A stretch of DNA of 64,000 nt, taken from Ananas comosus. Lineage: Eukaryota > Streptophyta > Magnoliopsida > Poales > Bromeliaceae. A program made the translations under genes and the position numbers. This document shows positions 33,277-46,000 of this stretch, piece after piece; position 1 is the first letter of the stretch; every line of letters begins with the position of its first letter. The notes beneath the pieces are model-generated. The model was given only the letters and a program-made list of their open reading frames with translations. It searched no databases and was not told where the DNA came from. The stretch spans positions 671,238 through 735,237 of the forward strand of contig NC_033624.1 of assembly GCF_001540865.1 (NCBI RefSeq). Direction: 5' to 3'.

Positions 33277-33950
33277 GACTAAATTACAGATAACTCTTAT
33301 CTTAATATTTAATTTTTTACTTTCTTTTATATTATTCAAAAATCTGTATTTTGCTTCCTTAAAAATTAAAAAATATTCATTTTGGCCCCCACCGTCAATG
33401 TTTCGTTAGGGTTTCGTTTATATTCTATTATCATTTTTTTTTATATCCAAAATATCTCTGAAACTTTCATCTCCCTCCTTCTTCCTCACCAATATCGTTG
33501 ACCGCGCCATCTAGCTCTACACTGTCGTCTAGCACTCACCCCAGCACACTCCTTTGTCCGTGCCCATACACACGCCCTCACCCTTCTCGATTCGCGGCCT
33601 CACCCTTGCCCTCACCCACCTCTCCGCCCATGCCTACCCCGATCTCCTCCCTACAGTCGCTAAAATAAGGGGGCGGCGAGGGTGCTAGAGAGCAAGGTAG
33701 CTGGTGGAGGAAACGACGTTGGAGCGAGGGTCAAGGAAGGCTTAAAGGAAGGAGGAGGGGAGCTGCGAATGAACAAAATTGGGAAGGAAGATGAAGAGTA
33801 TGAGAGACAATTTTGTCATTTTGTTATCAGAGTTAACATTATACTCTTGTGAATATTTTTTATTTTTTAAGGGGTAAAGTGTAAGTTTTTTAATAATATA
33901 GGGAAAGTAAAAAAACAAGTATTGACGTGAAATTTTTCTGTAATTTAGCC
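33277..33950. mobile_element. Longer member of the same Mutator-type MITE family
   Basis: Ends GACTAAATTAC (left) and GGCTAAATTAC (right, reverse complement) and shared arms (AAAAATATTCA(T/C), TTCGTTAGGGTTTCGTTTATA, AAAATATCTCTGAAACTTTCATCTCC) match the element at 26594-26965. Its centre holds about 300 extra bases of GC-richer DNA (33471-33770) with a pyrimidine-rich left side and purine-rich right side. The flanking target duplication is no longer clear. Confidence 0.7.
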
Positions 33951-35845
33951 TCTTTTTTTTTTTACATATTAAAGTTTTAATTTTAAAATTCAAAATCACT
34001 TTTTTGATCTCGCGCTCAAAGATTTAAAGGTTAAGGATTTATGATTAGGAATTAGGATTTAGAATATTTATTATGATCAAGCACTCTATTAAAAATTATT
34101 ATAAAAATCAAAGGTAAAATAATCAAACAGACTCTAAAATTAAAATATTAAGTGAATTACAATTTTATTCAAATCCTAAAATAACTCTTTATAAATAATA
34201 AAATCTAAAAAGTAATTTTGAAAGCAGTCTTATTTTATCTTTAAAGACAGTAAATCTATCATCTATTGCTATTTGGATTAGATAAAAAAAAATTTCTTAT
34301 TTCGAAATATCTTTTTTCATATGAATATATCTTTGATTTTTGTTTTAATTTCGAGTATTTTTTACTGTCACCGGCCACAGATAATGAAGATGAAACATAG
34401 ATATTTTGTTTCCTCTTTAAACAATTTTTATTAACTCTAAAAGATAATTCTCTTTCATAAAGAATAGATATTTAAATTTTCAACTAATTATTTTAATTTT
34501 CAAATAAATTTATGATAAAATTTTCATTTTAATATACTGATGAGGTTGTGTTTGAATTTCCCAAAACTATTCATTTATTAAATTAAACTCTATTTTAATC
34601 ATGTTTACAAAAAAAAAAATTTAAAAAAATCTATGAAGAAAACCTTTAAGTGATTGTATTTAGTACAATTAGTTAAAAATTTAGAGTTTTAATATCAGAA
34701 TATAATTATTTTATATTTTTAGTTAAATTTATTTTCAAAATAATGAAAGAAGCAGGAGCTTGCTACATTTCCATGCAATAAATCAACAAGTGGTCCATTG
34801 CTTATGTGGTGGACCAAATTCATTAGAATAATTCGTCGAGGAGGCGTGTTGAGGAGTAGCACGTGCGCGGTTAGTTGGCAAATCTGTGCTATTTATTGTT
34901 TAAAAATGCTTCGCTCACCGAACAACTCCCCCCATAATTTCCCCAACTGCTTGTGACTTCGAAAAGAGAGTAGGAACCAATATAGCGTGCCACGTGGACT
35001 TCGTGATTCGGAATTCTGACACGATGCGGTAGCGAGTTAGGTGGGAGTTCTCGGACTTATTATACTATTGACCCTGCTTATGAAGAGAATTACGGAAATG
35101 CCACTGTACCACAATCGCACCGTTGAACAACCAACCGAATCGGACAAAAATACAAAATGGGACGTTACAGTCATTTTGGTGCCCCTCTCGGGGTCAGTGT
35201 GTACTGAATCGTTAGAACTTAAGAAGACTCATTAAGACACAAAACTTGTACACTAATTGAAAATTATGTTGTGATAAAATAAAATTAAAGATTCGGTAAA
35301 CGTCATTTACTGCTCCTTAAATAAATAATAATAATTTGAGTTAAAGGCTGAATCTCAATCTTCGATCAAAGATTGTGAAGATTCCGATAAATTAATTTGT
35401 TGATACATATGAATGCTGATTAATCTATTTTTGCTTAGTCATTTGCATGATGGGTGCTTTTATATATTAACGAACTTAGCATAATCAAATACGTCCAAAA
35501 GACACATAATAAATTCTTAATAAATGGGCCATCCTAGTTTGTTAAAACATCAGTGGCATTTTAAAAGCCTCTTTCCCAAACTTATTTATTATGGTGCAAC
35601 AACTCTTCTCTTCTCCTTCCTAAGTGACTTTCTCCAAATTAACTTTCAATGTTGCTTGCTTAGTTATCAATCTTTCAAAAAAGTCAAAATTTTATGTATT
35701 CCATGGGTACAATGTGACATCTATCTCTCATCTATTTTTGTATCCATACATCTCTAATAAAGTCAAAGCGCAACTACTACTTTAGAGTACTCTTATTTGA
35801 AGTGATGATACTTGTATGTAGAAGTGTATTTCGAATTATTATTAA
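33951..35845. other. Intergenic, AT-rich, no supported gene
   Basis: Long AT-rich DNA, with a less AT-rich part at about 34840-35240 containing CACGTGG-like motifs. Nothing recognisable as a gene or defined element. Confidence 0.45.
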
Positions 35846-36540
35846 CTAGTGTAGGAACCCACGCGATGCGGCGGATATAATCATATTTGATTAAATTTAA
35901 TAATATAAAAAATACTTTAAAACTTTTAGAATAAAATTATAATTTAATAAAAAATAACGAAAGAAAAAAAAATTATAGGAGAAAAAAATGTGTTATATAG
36001 AAATCGGACCCCTTTGTATCTTCATTTAGGGCATTCTCTACTAACACCGATGCTTTCGTGAAATATCACAGCGCCTTCAACCCTTTTTTGGCAAGTCCTA
36101 TATATTACAAATATAAGTGGTCGACATCGAGGGAGAAAGGTTAGAGGCTAGGGTTAGAGTTCGACTCACTCGACATTGACGGTGAGAGCGAGGGCGGTGC
36201 GCTTGCGGGCTTGAGGGGAGCGGACATAGTAGGCGAGGTCGTTGTCGAGAACGCCATTTGCCGTGCCCACAGGCTTCTCGGGCAACGATTCTTAGAAAAT
36301 AGAAACTAATGAGAGGGAAGTCGAAGTAGCTACGTTACAAAGAAGTAATTATGAGATGGAAAGTTGAAGAGACATACGTTATGGAAAAAAATTAATAAGA
36401 TGAGAAACCGAAAAGGTAGACGTTACAGGGAAGGAAAGCCGAAGAGACCGCTTAGCTATTTGGTTCAAAAGAGAGACAAGTGAGGGTGAAAGATAGGCTG
36501 CCACGTGGTAAGATTAGGGGAAATAATGTTAATGTATAGA
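35846..36540 (-). mobile_element. Small non-autonomous Helitron, 695 bp
   Basis: Read on the minus strand, the element starts A|TCTATACATTAACATTATTT (5' end at 36540) and ends CCGCCGCATCGCGTGGG, TTCCTACA, CTAG|T (3' end at 35846). TC and CTAG termini, a GC-rich subterminal hairpin about 10 bases before the end, and insertion between A and T are Helitron hallmarks. The 3' end is nearly identical to that at 39389. Inside lies a gene fragment on the same strand (36166-36293). The 3' end is well supported; the 5' end is inferred. Confidence 0.65.
36166..36293 (-). pseudogene. Captured fragment of an M16 (pitrilysin/PQQL-type) zinc protease gene
   Basis: A 42-codon open piece reads ESLPEKPVGTANGVLDNDLA then YYVRSPQARKRTALALTVNVE, ended by a stop. 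It resembles the N-terminal region of plant PQQL-type M16 peptidases, whose family pattern is LDNGL-YYVR-N-KPR-R-ALAL-V-VGS just before the zinc-binding HxxEH motif. The fragment stops before that motif, so it cannot be active. It sits inside a Helitron on the same strand, so gene capture is the likely origin. Confidence 0.55.
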
Positions 36541-39045
36541 TTAGTGGGTATTATATTACAAAATAATTACGAAAATGTTTATTACGTTTTAATTTTCGAA
36601 AATTCAGAAATGAAATCCAATATGATGTTTGACTCCAAAAAAAGAAAATATACATTAGCTACTATCTTACCGCGCATGTGTACACTACTGACTCATGAAA
36701 TACAATATTTCGCACATCTTTAATAATTCAACAATTTTTAAAAGTATATTTTTAGTCAAATAAAGTATCTTGTATATCTAATGTACAATGCACATGGGAT
36801 CCCTCAGACTTTCTTCTATAATAATATTACAAAAGGTATAAATTACTTTAGGGACTACAACTTCAGGCATGAAGTTAGGTGAACGAGCACATTACAAAAT
36901 GTTTGTGGGGGATAAAACATTTCCATTAAATAAATAAGTAGTTTACGAATCATAATTATCGGGGTCCCATTAAAGATGTTAGGTTAGGATGATCGAAGGT
37001 GGTTGCAGCAAATATAATTCCTTTGGTGCTTGAAGTGAAAGCAAAGCCAACAAATAGATACATGACATTCGATGAATACGATAGTGACAGTGAAACGATC
37101 ATCGAATATTAATAGTATTATTATTATTTGGGTTCAGCATGTTATATTAAATCAAGTTAGGTATTTAGGATCCACTAACGTAGTTTGGAATGAGGGCATG
37201 TTTAATTCATCTATTTTAGACTATGAAATTAAATAAGATTCACTGATTTTGATAGTTGTTGTTTGTTTTATTAGAAATTGAATTTTGATTCCTCTTCCAC
37301 TATGGAATGAGAATAACCAAATTTATTTATGATCCAATTCGACTTTAAATTTTCCATTGGCTCATTCTAAAATAAACTAATCAAAATCCTCTCTCACAAA
37401 CACCTTCTCCCCCTTTTCCTTCATCACTCTCATCTTTTTTAATCAAAACCCTTTATCAAAATTCTAAATTTTAATTTTGATTTCTATTTCAATAATGAAT
37501 TAAACATTTTTAGCTGATTGGTAATTTTATTTTTCATTCCAAAATAATCAACTTTTATTTATCATTTCTATTCCAATCATAAACCAAGCATTCCCTAAAG
37601 TGGATTGGGCTTCGCCAAATTTGATGAAATAATATTGTGACTCGGGCTTGGCCCAAAAAGTAACCAAGAGACTGGATGTGGCCCATAGATCTATGGGCCC
37701 GCCCGTTTTGAGGGGCCCTTAAGTTTTTGTTGGCCCAATATAAGTCGGAAAATTGTACTTTTTCGTGTTTTGACGTGGCATTTTATCTTAACCAATTCAA
37801 TGCAATTCTGCTTCCCGTAGTTTCTTTTCGTTGTAATTCCAATCGGAGTCTAAAAGCATACCGAACAAGCGATCTTCGACTGTATGCTAATCTTGATGTG
37901 GAGCAACTAAAAACAAATACGTGAACTCTCATTGTATTAAACCACAATTATTTTTTCCTAAAAGCTTAGATAGCTTCTATTGTAATATTATATTAAATTA
38001 TGCGAAATAATAAATATTATTTAAGCTCTTAAAAAAAATGTTTTAAACTGTACACTTTTTCCTTCAGTTCTCTCACCAATAATTTAAATTTATTGCTAGA
38101 AATTTATTAATTAGAGATTCCTCATCATACCAAACTCACCTGTCCCATCAAAGCCGCCACCGGTGAGAACAACCGTCCGATCCAGTAACTGTTGCCCGTC
38201 AACTCACCACCCACGCGACGACCAATAACAGCGCGACAACACACCACGGTCATCGCGCCTACACGTACCCTGAGGTGACACCACTCCCATCCCATCCCAT
38301 CCGTCAAATCAATCGTGATCAATCAATCACATCCGTCCGATCAATCCCCGCGGCGACGTCGCGTCACCACCTCGCTCTCTGCGATATAGAAATAAAAACT
38401 GTAGTCCGAGATTCAGTTCAAAGGTTTCCGGAAAAAGGGATGAGATCGGACGGTTGCGGTTGCGCGAGCGGGTGTGATCGGCGCGTCGCGACCGTTCGTC
38501 GGTCAAAGGGCCGCGACCGCGGTGGTCGCGTACGAGGTGCTACGTGTGGGGACGTTGGCACGTGGGAGCGAACTGCGCGTGTAGTTGTAATAGGGGTTGG
38601 AGTAAAGAGGGGCGTGGCAGCGCAGGTGCGTGCACAGTGAGGGGAAGGTTTTTTATTAGTGGGGCCCCGAGTTGGAATTGAGTTTGGGTCAGGAGAAAGG
38701 CACAAAATTAGCGAGCTAAATAAATTGGAAAACCGAGTGTGGGACTGGGTTCACGATGGAGCCAGATTCGCCGATTTTTTTTTTTTTTTTTCAAAAATAA
38801 CATACTATCCGTTTTATTTATTTTTTAAAAAATAAATTTAGCTAAAAAATAATTATATTTCGAATTTAAAATCTCAGATATCAATTACCAAATCTGATTC
38901 ACTATTATTTCGATAGTAAATAAATGCCATAGTTGCACAAAATGGACAAAAAGGTGCATGTTTAACAAGATCACGAAGATTTCGTTTGCTGTTATAGTAT
39001 TATTTTTTTTCTTAAAAAAATTGATTTTTATTACAGTAGCTATTA
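36541..39045. other. Intergenic with a TGGGCC/GGCCCA cluster and a GC-rich island
   Basis: At about 37600-37740 several GGCCCA/TGGGCC motifs cluster as in plant promoters, but no gene follows. At about 38120-38700 a GC-rich island with CG-rich words and CACGTGG has open frames on both strands and no recognisable protein; it may be a promoter or gene fragment. The rest is AT-rich. Confidence 0.4.
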
Positions 39046-39389
39046 TCTATAACTCTATATGAATCCCCAATAAGAATGATGACATGGCAAGCTCTACTTT
39101 TTTTAGATTTTTCATATTTTTTAATGATGATTTGAAATATAAATATATATATGCANAGAGAAATCTAATTTGAATTAGAAAAGATAATAGGATTGATAAA
39201 TATCTTTATATGATTAGTTAAGTGTGAATTTGAACCTCTTTAGTTTTTTTTTATTATTTATTACCCTTCATAATATTTTAAATATTTTTTCTGTTTCTTT
39301 TAACGTTTTTATTTGTTTGTTAAATCTACAGACTATAAATTTTTACAAAAATATTTATACCCGCCGCATCGCGCGGGTCCCTACGCTAG
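39046..39389 (+). mobile_element. Small non-autonomous Helitron, 344 bp
   Basis: It starts A|TCTATAACTCTATATGAATC and has GATGACATGGCAAGCTC near the 5' end. It ends with a 6-bp hairpin (ACCCGC at 39359-39364, GCGGGT at 39373-39378), then CCCTACG and CTAG|T. A single N lies inside at 39157. The hairpin and end match the oppositely oriented element at 35846-36540. Confidence 0.7.
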
Positions 39390-40063
39390 TTATAATAGAA
39401 AAGGCATATCAAGCCCACGGGCTAAGATGATGGGCCCACGGGGCACAGCTTAATTTTGGGGTAGTTTGTGGGGTGCGCGTAACTCCGCTCGGGTCGGGGG
39501 TTATCTTGCTGCATGTGTCGATGCCGGTGCAGAATCCGAGGGGAGTTTGCTTGGGCGGACCAACAACTGCACCCCAAAGTCCAAAACACGCACTCGATTC
39601 CCCTGCCCATTTTTTGCTCGTTTCCCCAGGAGTGCTTCCGCTTCCCAGCTTTGGTTTGGGTTTTCCCGTGACTTACACCTGCAACGTAGTCACTACGTAC
39701 TCTCCCCCCATTATATTCCGTGCTCTCTCTCTCTCTCTCTCCTCTTAAAAAAAATATATATATTTATTATATCGCATTTACACTATATTATTAAAAACCA
39801 ATTAATTATATATTTTTAAAATAAAAATATAATAAAAATATTTTGTTAATAATTATTATATGATGGATAAATAGAAAAAGCATAATCTAATTTGTTGAAA
39901 ACATCACATTCATAATATAATAAATATATTCTAAATTTTTTCTTTTACGATTCCTTCCCCCCCTCTCTCTCTCTCTCTCTCTCCTCTCTAGAAGATGGGC
40001 TTTTGGGCTTCTACAGTTACAAAAAACTGCTTCGTTCCAAAGGTGCTCCCGATAGTCGACTAA
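39390..40063. other. Intergenic with short CT repeats
   Basis: A moderately GC-rich part (39410-39720) with GGGCCCA motifs and (CT)n runs at about 39722-39742 and 39961-39985. No gene recognised. Confidence 0.4.
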
Positions 40064-40675
40064 GGGGCTGTTTGGTTCCGCGTAAAATTGTAAAAAAAAT
40101 ATTTTAATAAAAAAAATTTCGGGAAAAAATAAATTTTTTAATATTTAGTGTTTGGTTTATAGAAAAAAAATATAATTTTTTTATCACAGTCGTTTAATTG
40201 AAAGGGAAAAATTAGATGAAAAACTATCAATATATTTTTTATTATATATATTATTTATAATTTATATTTATAAATTAAATATATNNNNNNNNNNNNNNNN
40301 NNTATTATTTATTTATAAATAAAATAATACATAATAATAACCATAATAAAAATAAAATATTTTATATATAATTATAAAATATAAATTTATAAATAAAATA
40401 TTATATATATATATATATGTAGAGAGAGAGAGCGGTCCATCCTGGACCTCTCTCAGGCGGTCCACAAAGTCAGGTCCAACGGGTGGACCGCATGCAACGT
40501 GCCAGTGAGCCGCGATTTTTCCGTCGATTGGTTTTCGTTTTCCGCAGCTTTGAAGCAGAAAACGACAATGTACCATTTTTTCAATCTGTAAAATATTTTT
40601 ACGATAAAGCAGTTTTACGTGGAACTAAATATTTTACCCCGTAATTTTATGGAGAACTAAACTTGCTCTAAGGTT
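40064..40675. mobile_element. Possible MITE with degenerate inverted ends; contains an 18-N gap
   Basis: The left end GGGGCTGTTTGGTTCCGCGTAAAATTG and right end TAATTTTATGGAGAACTAAACTTGCTC are imperfect inverted repeats of the 'GTTTGGTTC' type common in plant DNA transposons. The interior is AT-rich, with a gap at 40285-40302 and a GC-richer block at 40430-40560. Confidence 0.35.
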
Positions 40676-43024
40676 CAGTTTCGAATTATAATATTTAATC
40701 GACTGTCCCTAGCGTGAGTGATAAAGGAGTTGATGACTGATACACGAGGTTTCAGGTTTGGAATCCTAATTTATTTATATTTCTAGTTAAATTTATTTTT
40801 AAATAAAATAAACAAAGCGGATAGTATGTTACCTATATTTTCAAAATAAAAAAAAATTACAGTGTCTAATTGTAGATTTGTAGGCTTTGATGAGTGTTTT
40901 ATACCCACAAACAAAACGAAGAAAGCAATGTGAACGTTCGTAATTTGTTTGGCTAAGTTTGAAATAGTGTTATCATGCCGCGTCCACAATTTCCATTTGA
41001 CGACCTTGCACGTACTATATTATGTGATTGTGACCGTTGATGTTAAAAGAAAAGCAAGGCTAAATATATTTATTATATTATACATGAAACAACAAGAACT
41101 GTGTTTAATTGTGGTAATCCTGTTCCACTCTCATGGATTGCTAAATGTCAAAAGCTGTTTATAAAATATCATATTTTTTTACTAGCAAGAGCCACAGGCC
41201 CACACAACAGAAAAGGACCTTTTATTAGTGAGAGTGGAGAGTTGCTCGAAAATTTACTACTTTTTACCATGGGGTTTACAACCATAAAATATAAACTATG
41301 TACTTTGAATTTGGAAGTAACCCATCCCCACTCCTCCCTCTGGAGAAGGGCCAAGAGCTTCTCACTTCCCAAAACACCATCCCTAAACCCCAAAAAGTTA
41401 AAATAAAAACACCCTAAAAAGCAAGTAGGTAGGAATAAATTTTGTCTTTTTTTTTTTTTTTTTCCTTGCTTTGTTTGAAGTCCTATTTATTTATTTATTT
41501 ATTTATTTATATTTATTTTCCCAAGGCCATCTTGAGAAGAGACATGTATAGATCCATATCAGCCCTATCTTTGAAAAATGAGATATATAGATAGAGATTG
41601 AGAGACCACCCCTCCACATCCATCAATCCCAATGTGCCCTTCAAAGCAAATCCACCCACTAAAAGAAGCCAAAATATTCAATGAAGCATCTGAGCGAGAG
41701 AAATCAATAAATGAACTCACCTTTTTATCAGGGGTTTTCATACTTTATATTCCTACTCTCCCAAATAAAACATAAAAAATAAAAAAATAGCAGTACTCTA
41801 ATAAAAAAAAACTTAAAAAAATATTATTTGACTGCACAACTTACTGCTCTACTTTTTAACTCTCTTTAATTTTCTTTCATTCACCCTCCTCTCTTCTTTT
41901 TTCTATCATCCCGATCTCTTTTCTGCTTTGTTCTTATCTATTTTGACTCTGTCTCGAAAGCCTTAATTATTTTTATCTTATATGCTTTGTTTATTTCGCT
42001 TAATGAATGAAACAGTTACCTACCTTGCTATCTCTTTCTAAAAAAAAAAAAGCTTTTATTTGCTGATCTAAGCAAAGCTTAATTGACTCTATTAATATCA
42101 CATTTGACTAGATTTGTAATATCGGTGTTAACTAAAATTTATTCGACTCTGTTAATAACTGTTTTTATAAAAATAGAATTAAACTGATTGATAGTGCTAT
42201 GTGGCTAAATACCATTACTTTCAAATAAAGATGATTTAACTTTATTCTAATACGTATATTTGATGCGGACACTTCATCTATTCTACAAATAACAATGTTG
42301 CTTTATTATTGTGACAAGGAAAGATAAGTAGACATGGAAGTTTTAGGAGCCAATTTCCCTCTCTTGAAAAATCCACCTCACCAAACCCCAAAAACACATC
42401 TCCCATCATTTCCCACAGCCCAATGTCCCAATGTCCCCACCCCACCCCCATCATTTTCAGTTAGACGAGTTTAAAGAAAAACGAAAGCCCCAGACACTTG
42501 AACTAAAACAATGGGGGCATTTGAGAAGTTTGTGACACCTCACACATTCCAATGCTCACACTCCCCCAAACTCCCCTCTCTCTCTCTCTCTCTCTCTCTT
42601 TCTTTCTCTCTAAACCCCTCTCTTCTTTCCATCCCCATGTTTAATGTTACTATTACTATTATTATTTTTATTATTATTATGTTCTAATGTTGTGTTGTAG
42701 CACCCACTTTGTGGGCAAAGCAACTTTGTTTTGTTTTTGTTTTTTTTTTTTTAAGAAAAAATAGATATCAACAGTCTTTTCCTGCTACCAACTATTTTTC
42801 TCTTGTGTTGGTTGGCACAGCAGTTTTTGGGACATGAAAGGACCCATCTTTTCTTGTCCGAGAACAGACACTGATGTCTGATTTCTCACTTGCCTTGTTC
42901 ATGTTCATGTTCATGTTTATGTTTCAAATTCATTGTTCTCTCTCCCTTTCTTTCTCATCAATCTTTTCACCGGTTTAGATACAGAATTTGGGTCTTAATA
43001 GAGTGAGTTGTTGTTGCTCTCTTT
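40676..43024. other. Intergenic / upstream region of the kelch gene
   Basis: AT-rich DNA with a poly-T run (~41444-41463), a (TTTA)n run (~41486-41510), a (CT)n run (~42575-42600) and (TTA)n at ~42650-42680. The last kilobase is probably promoter. No gene seen. Confidence 0.45.
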
Positions 43025-43092
43025 AGAGAGAGAGGGGGAGAGAGAGAGAGAGAGAGAGAGGAAGAGGAAGAGGAATAAAGAGATAGAGAGAG
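43025..43092 (+). promoter_or_regulatory. (GA)n-rich 5' UTR of the kelch gene
   Basis: A purine-only AGAGAG/GGAAGAGG tract runs almost to the ATG. GA repeats in leaders are common in plants and can bind BBR/BPC proteins. Confidence 0.55.
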
Positions 43093-46000
43093 ATGGGATC
43101 ATTAGGAATGGAGGAGGTGAAGAGGAGGAAGGCAATGTGGCTGTACCCAAAGGTGGTGGGATTCAACCCTCCTGAGAGATGGGGGCACTCTGCTTGCTTC
43201 TGTGATGGGGCTGTTTATGTTTTTGGGGTAAATATGAGTGTGGCAACATGTGTTACTGTCTCTTTCCCTGCAATATATTATATTATATATATACTTTTTA
43301 TGCTTCTTTTATTATCTGGTAACTTGTGTGCTTGAGTTGAATAACATCCTCATATTCTCACTGGCTCTTCAATTTTCTTTTACTGGGGCTTTGTCTGAAT
43401 TGTCTTTTTCAGCTCTTTAAACTTTAACTTCATAGTCTGCAGCTCTTCTTACATCTGTTTGCTTTTCTGACCTGAGCTGAGTTAAGATTATAATCATGTT
43501 TTCAAGTCTAGCTAGATGTTATATTTTGTAATGTATGGTAAGTAGAAAAATTTCTCACTACATATTTCATCAAATGAGAGCCCAGTTTGATCTTTGGTAT
43601 CAATTTCATGTTACTACTAACCAGTGCTATTTGATAAGAAAAAGTTAGTTTTACAAATTTTAAAAATGCAAAGTGAATTAGCCTCAGATGTTTGATTCGG
43701 AGTCCGCCGCGGACTACCAGGGAATTGGAGGCTGCCCTGCTCTAAAAGGCTCTTCTTTTTTTTTGTTGAAACAATTGATTAATCTCACCACTCTGCTTAT
43801 TGTAGCTCCGTCGGAGCTCGTAATTCTTGTTTGTTAATATGTGTTACTCGATAATCGTTGATAACCTGATACGACTCTATTGCAAAATTCTTGCTTACCT
43901 TGCGGTTGTTTCGGATATAAAATAAATGAAAGGATTATTTTCCTTCCGAACAGGGTTGTTGTGGTGGATTACACTATAGTGACGTACTGGTTCTAAATTT
44001 AGAAACAATGGTTTGGGGCTCCCTCACTACTACGGGCCCGAGACCTGGAAACCGAGATAGCCATACTGCAACCATAGTCGGGCACAAGATGATAGTATTT
44101 GGAGGCACAAACGGTTCAAAGAAGGTTAACGACCTCCACGTATTAGATTTGCAAACGAAAGAATGGACCAAACCTAATTGCACAGGGACCCCACCTTGTC
44201 CGCGGGAAAGCCACACTGCGACGGTTGTAGGGGATGACAATTTGGTAATCTTTGGAGGGAGCGGAGAGGGGGAAGCGAATTACTTGAATGATGTTCATGT
44301 ACTAGATGTGAAGAATATGACATGGAGTTCTCCTGAAATGAAGGGGGAAATTCCCGCACCGAGAGATAGTCATACTGCGGTGGCTATTGGAAATAAGCTC
44401 TTTATTTATGGTGGCGATTGTGGTGAGCGGTATCACGGGGAAGTCGATGTGCTCGATACCCAAACTATGGCATGGTCGAGGGTAAGGGCTCTTTAAGATA
44501 AATAAATAGCTCCTTTGCCATCATTTATTTTAGGAATTAATAATGTAAAATGAAAAGAATTTTATGAGAGTATGGTAACAATTATTCATTTTACAGTTCG
44601 CAGTGCAAGGATCCTCCCCAGGGGTAAGAGCAGGCCATGCAGCAGTGAGTTTTGGATCAACGGTAAGCATCTAACAAAATGACCTTTCACCAAAAAAACC
44701 TCTAATTTAGCAGTCGATCATATTAGCTTCTTTGTTACTGTTCTCTAGGTTTATATAATTGGAGGAGTCGGAGATAAACAGTACTACAGTGATGTTTGGG
44801 TTCTTGATGTGTTGACTCGAACTTGGACTCAACTCGAGATTCGTGGTCAGCACCCTCATGGACGTTTTTCACATACTGCTGTAGTTACAAATTCCGACAT
44901 AGCCATATATGGAGGGTGAGTTGTAATAACTCCAACTCTATATTTTTGGACAATTTTAATTCTTCAATAATCATTTAATTCACCTTCTTTCTGATCATAC
45001 TTTCTCTCAATTAATGACAGTTGTGGGGAGGACGAACGGCCTCTGAATGAATTACTCATTCTGCAATTAGGATCTGAGCATCCTAATGGTCGATACAATA
45101 TTTCAATGTGCAAAATTTTCAGTAATCATTGGAGCCAAGAGAAGCGCAAATTCTTGAGAACAGAAAATATGGTGAGCGCCACTTCGACTATTTCCTCCCC
45201 CACCCCTAGTTACAGTATGAAGAGATATTGTGTGCTAATTGGTAACACATTTGCAGCAAAAAGATACGGGGATGATGAATGGAGAGCTCAATCAAAGAAC
45301 CCGTGAGCTTGAAAAGGAACCAAGGAACAACCTCCTACGTGGTTTAGGTTGGTCTTTTTATTATTCGAAATGTACCATAAAATCTAAATTGTTTCTTTTT
45401 TGTTAGCTTAGCTTCTATTATATCTTTGTTTCTTTTCCAGAAAATATGCGTGAGAAACGGAGGAAAACAAATGATGCGAGAGTGTGGGAGATCGAATCCG
45501 AACAGGAGGAGCATTCTCTTTCTCTTTCTCAACATTCTTCCCCATCACAATCTGATCAAGAGCAGAACACTGTTCAGAAACTGTCGAGGTCTCCTAATGG
45601 CTCTATCTCAGCTTCTCGACAATTCATTCCCCTCAAGTTGCATCACCAGAAGCAACTGTCGAACGGCATAAAAAGCGCTTCTCGGGAAACACTTTTCTTG
45701 GGCACGGAATCTCCGAGGGTTGTTAAGACTGAGCAACTCCTTCGTGGTGTTCCCCAACCGAGGCATGAAGTGCAGTTTCTCGCTGCAGAAAATAAGCCGA
45801 ATTCGCTTCCTGCCACTCACCTATTTGTAAGCCATTCCCAGAAATCACTCGATTTAGAACTTGACTGCTCATGTATCTTATATTTCTCAAGTTCTTTTAT
45901 GGGTTTTTGTATGATTGGGTGTACGCCATACAGATGGGTGCTGAGGTTCGTGGAACTGTGGATGGAGCTTTCGATTCCGGATACCTTATGACTGCTGTTG

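Noticed and set aside
38275..38705. Open frames of 121 and 95 codons in a GC-rich island
   Set aside because: Both strands are open with no recognisable motif. Composition explains it.
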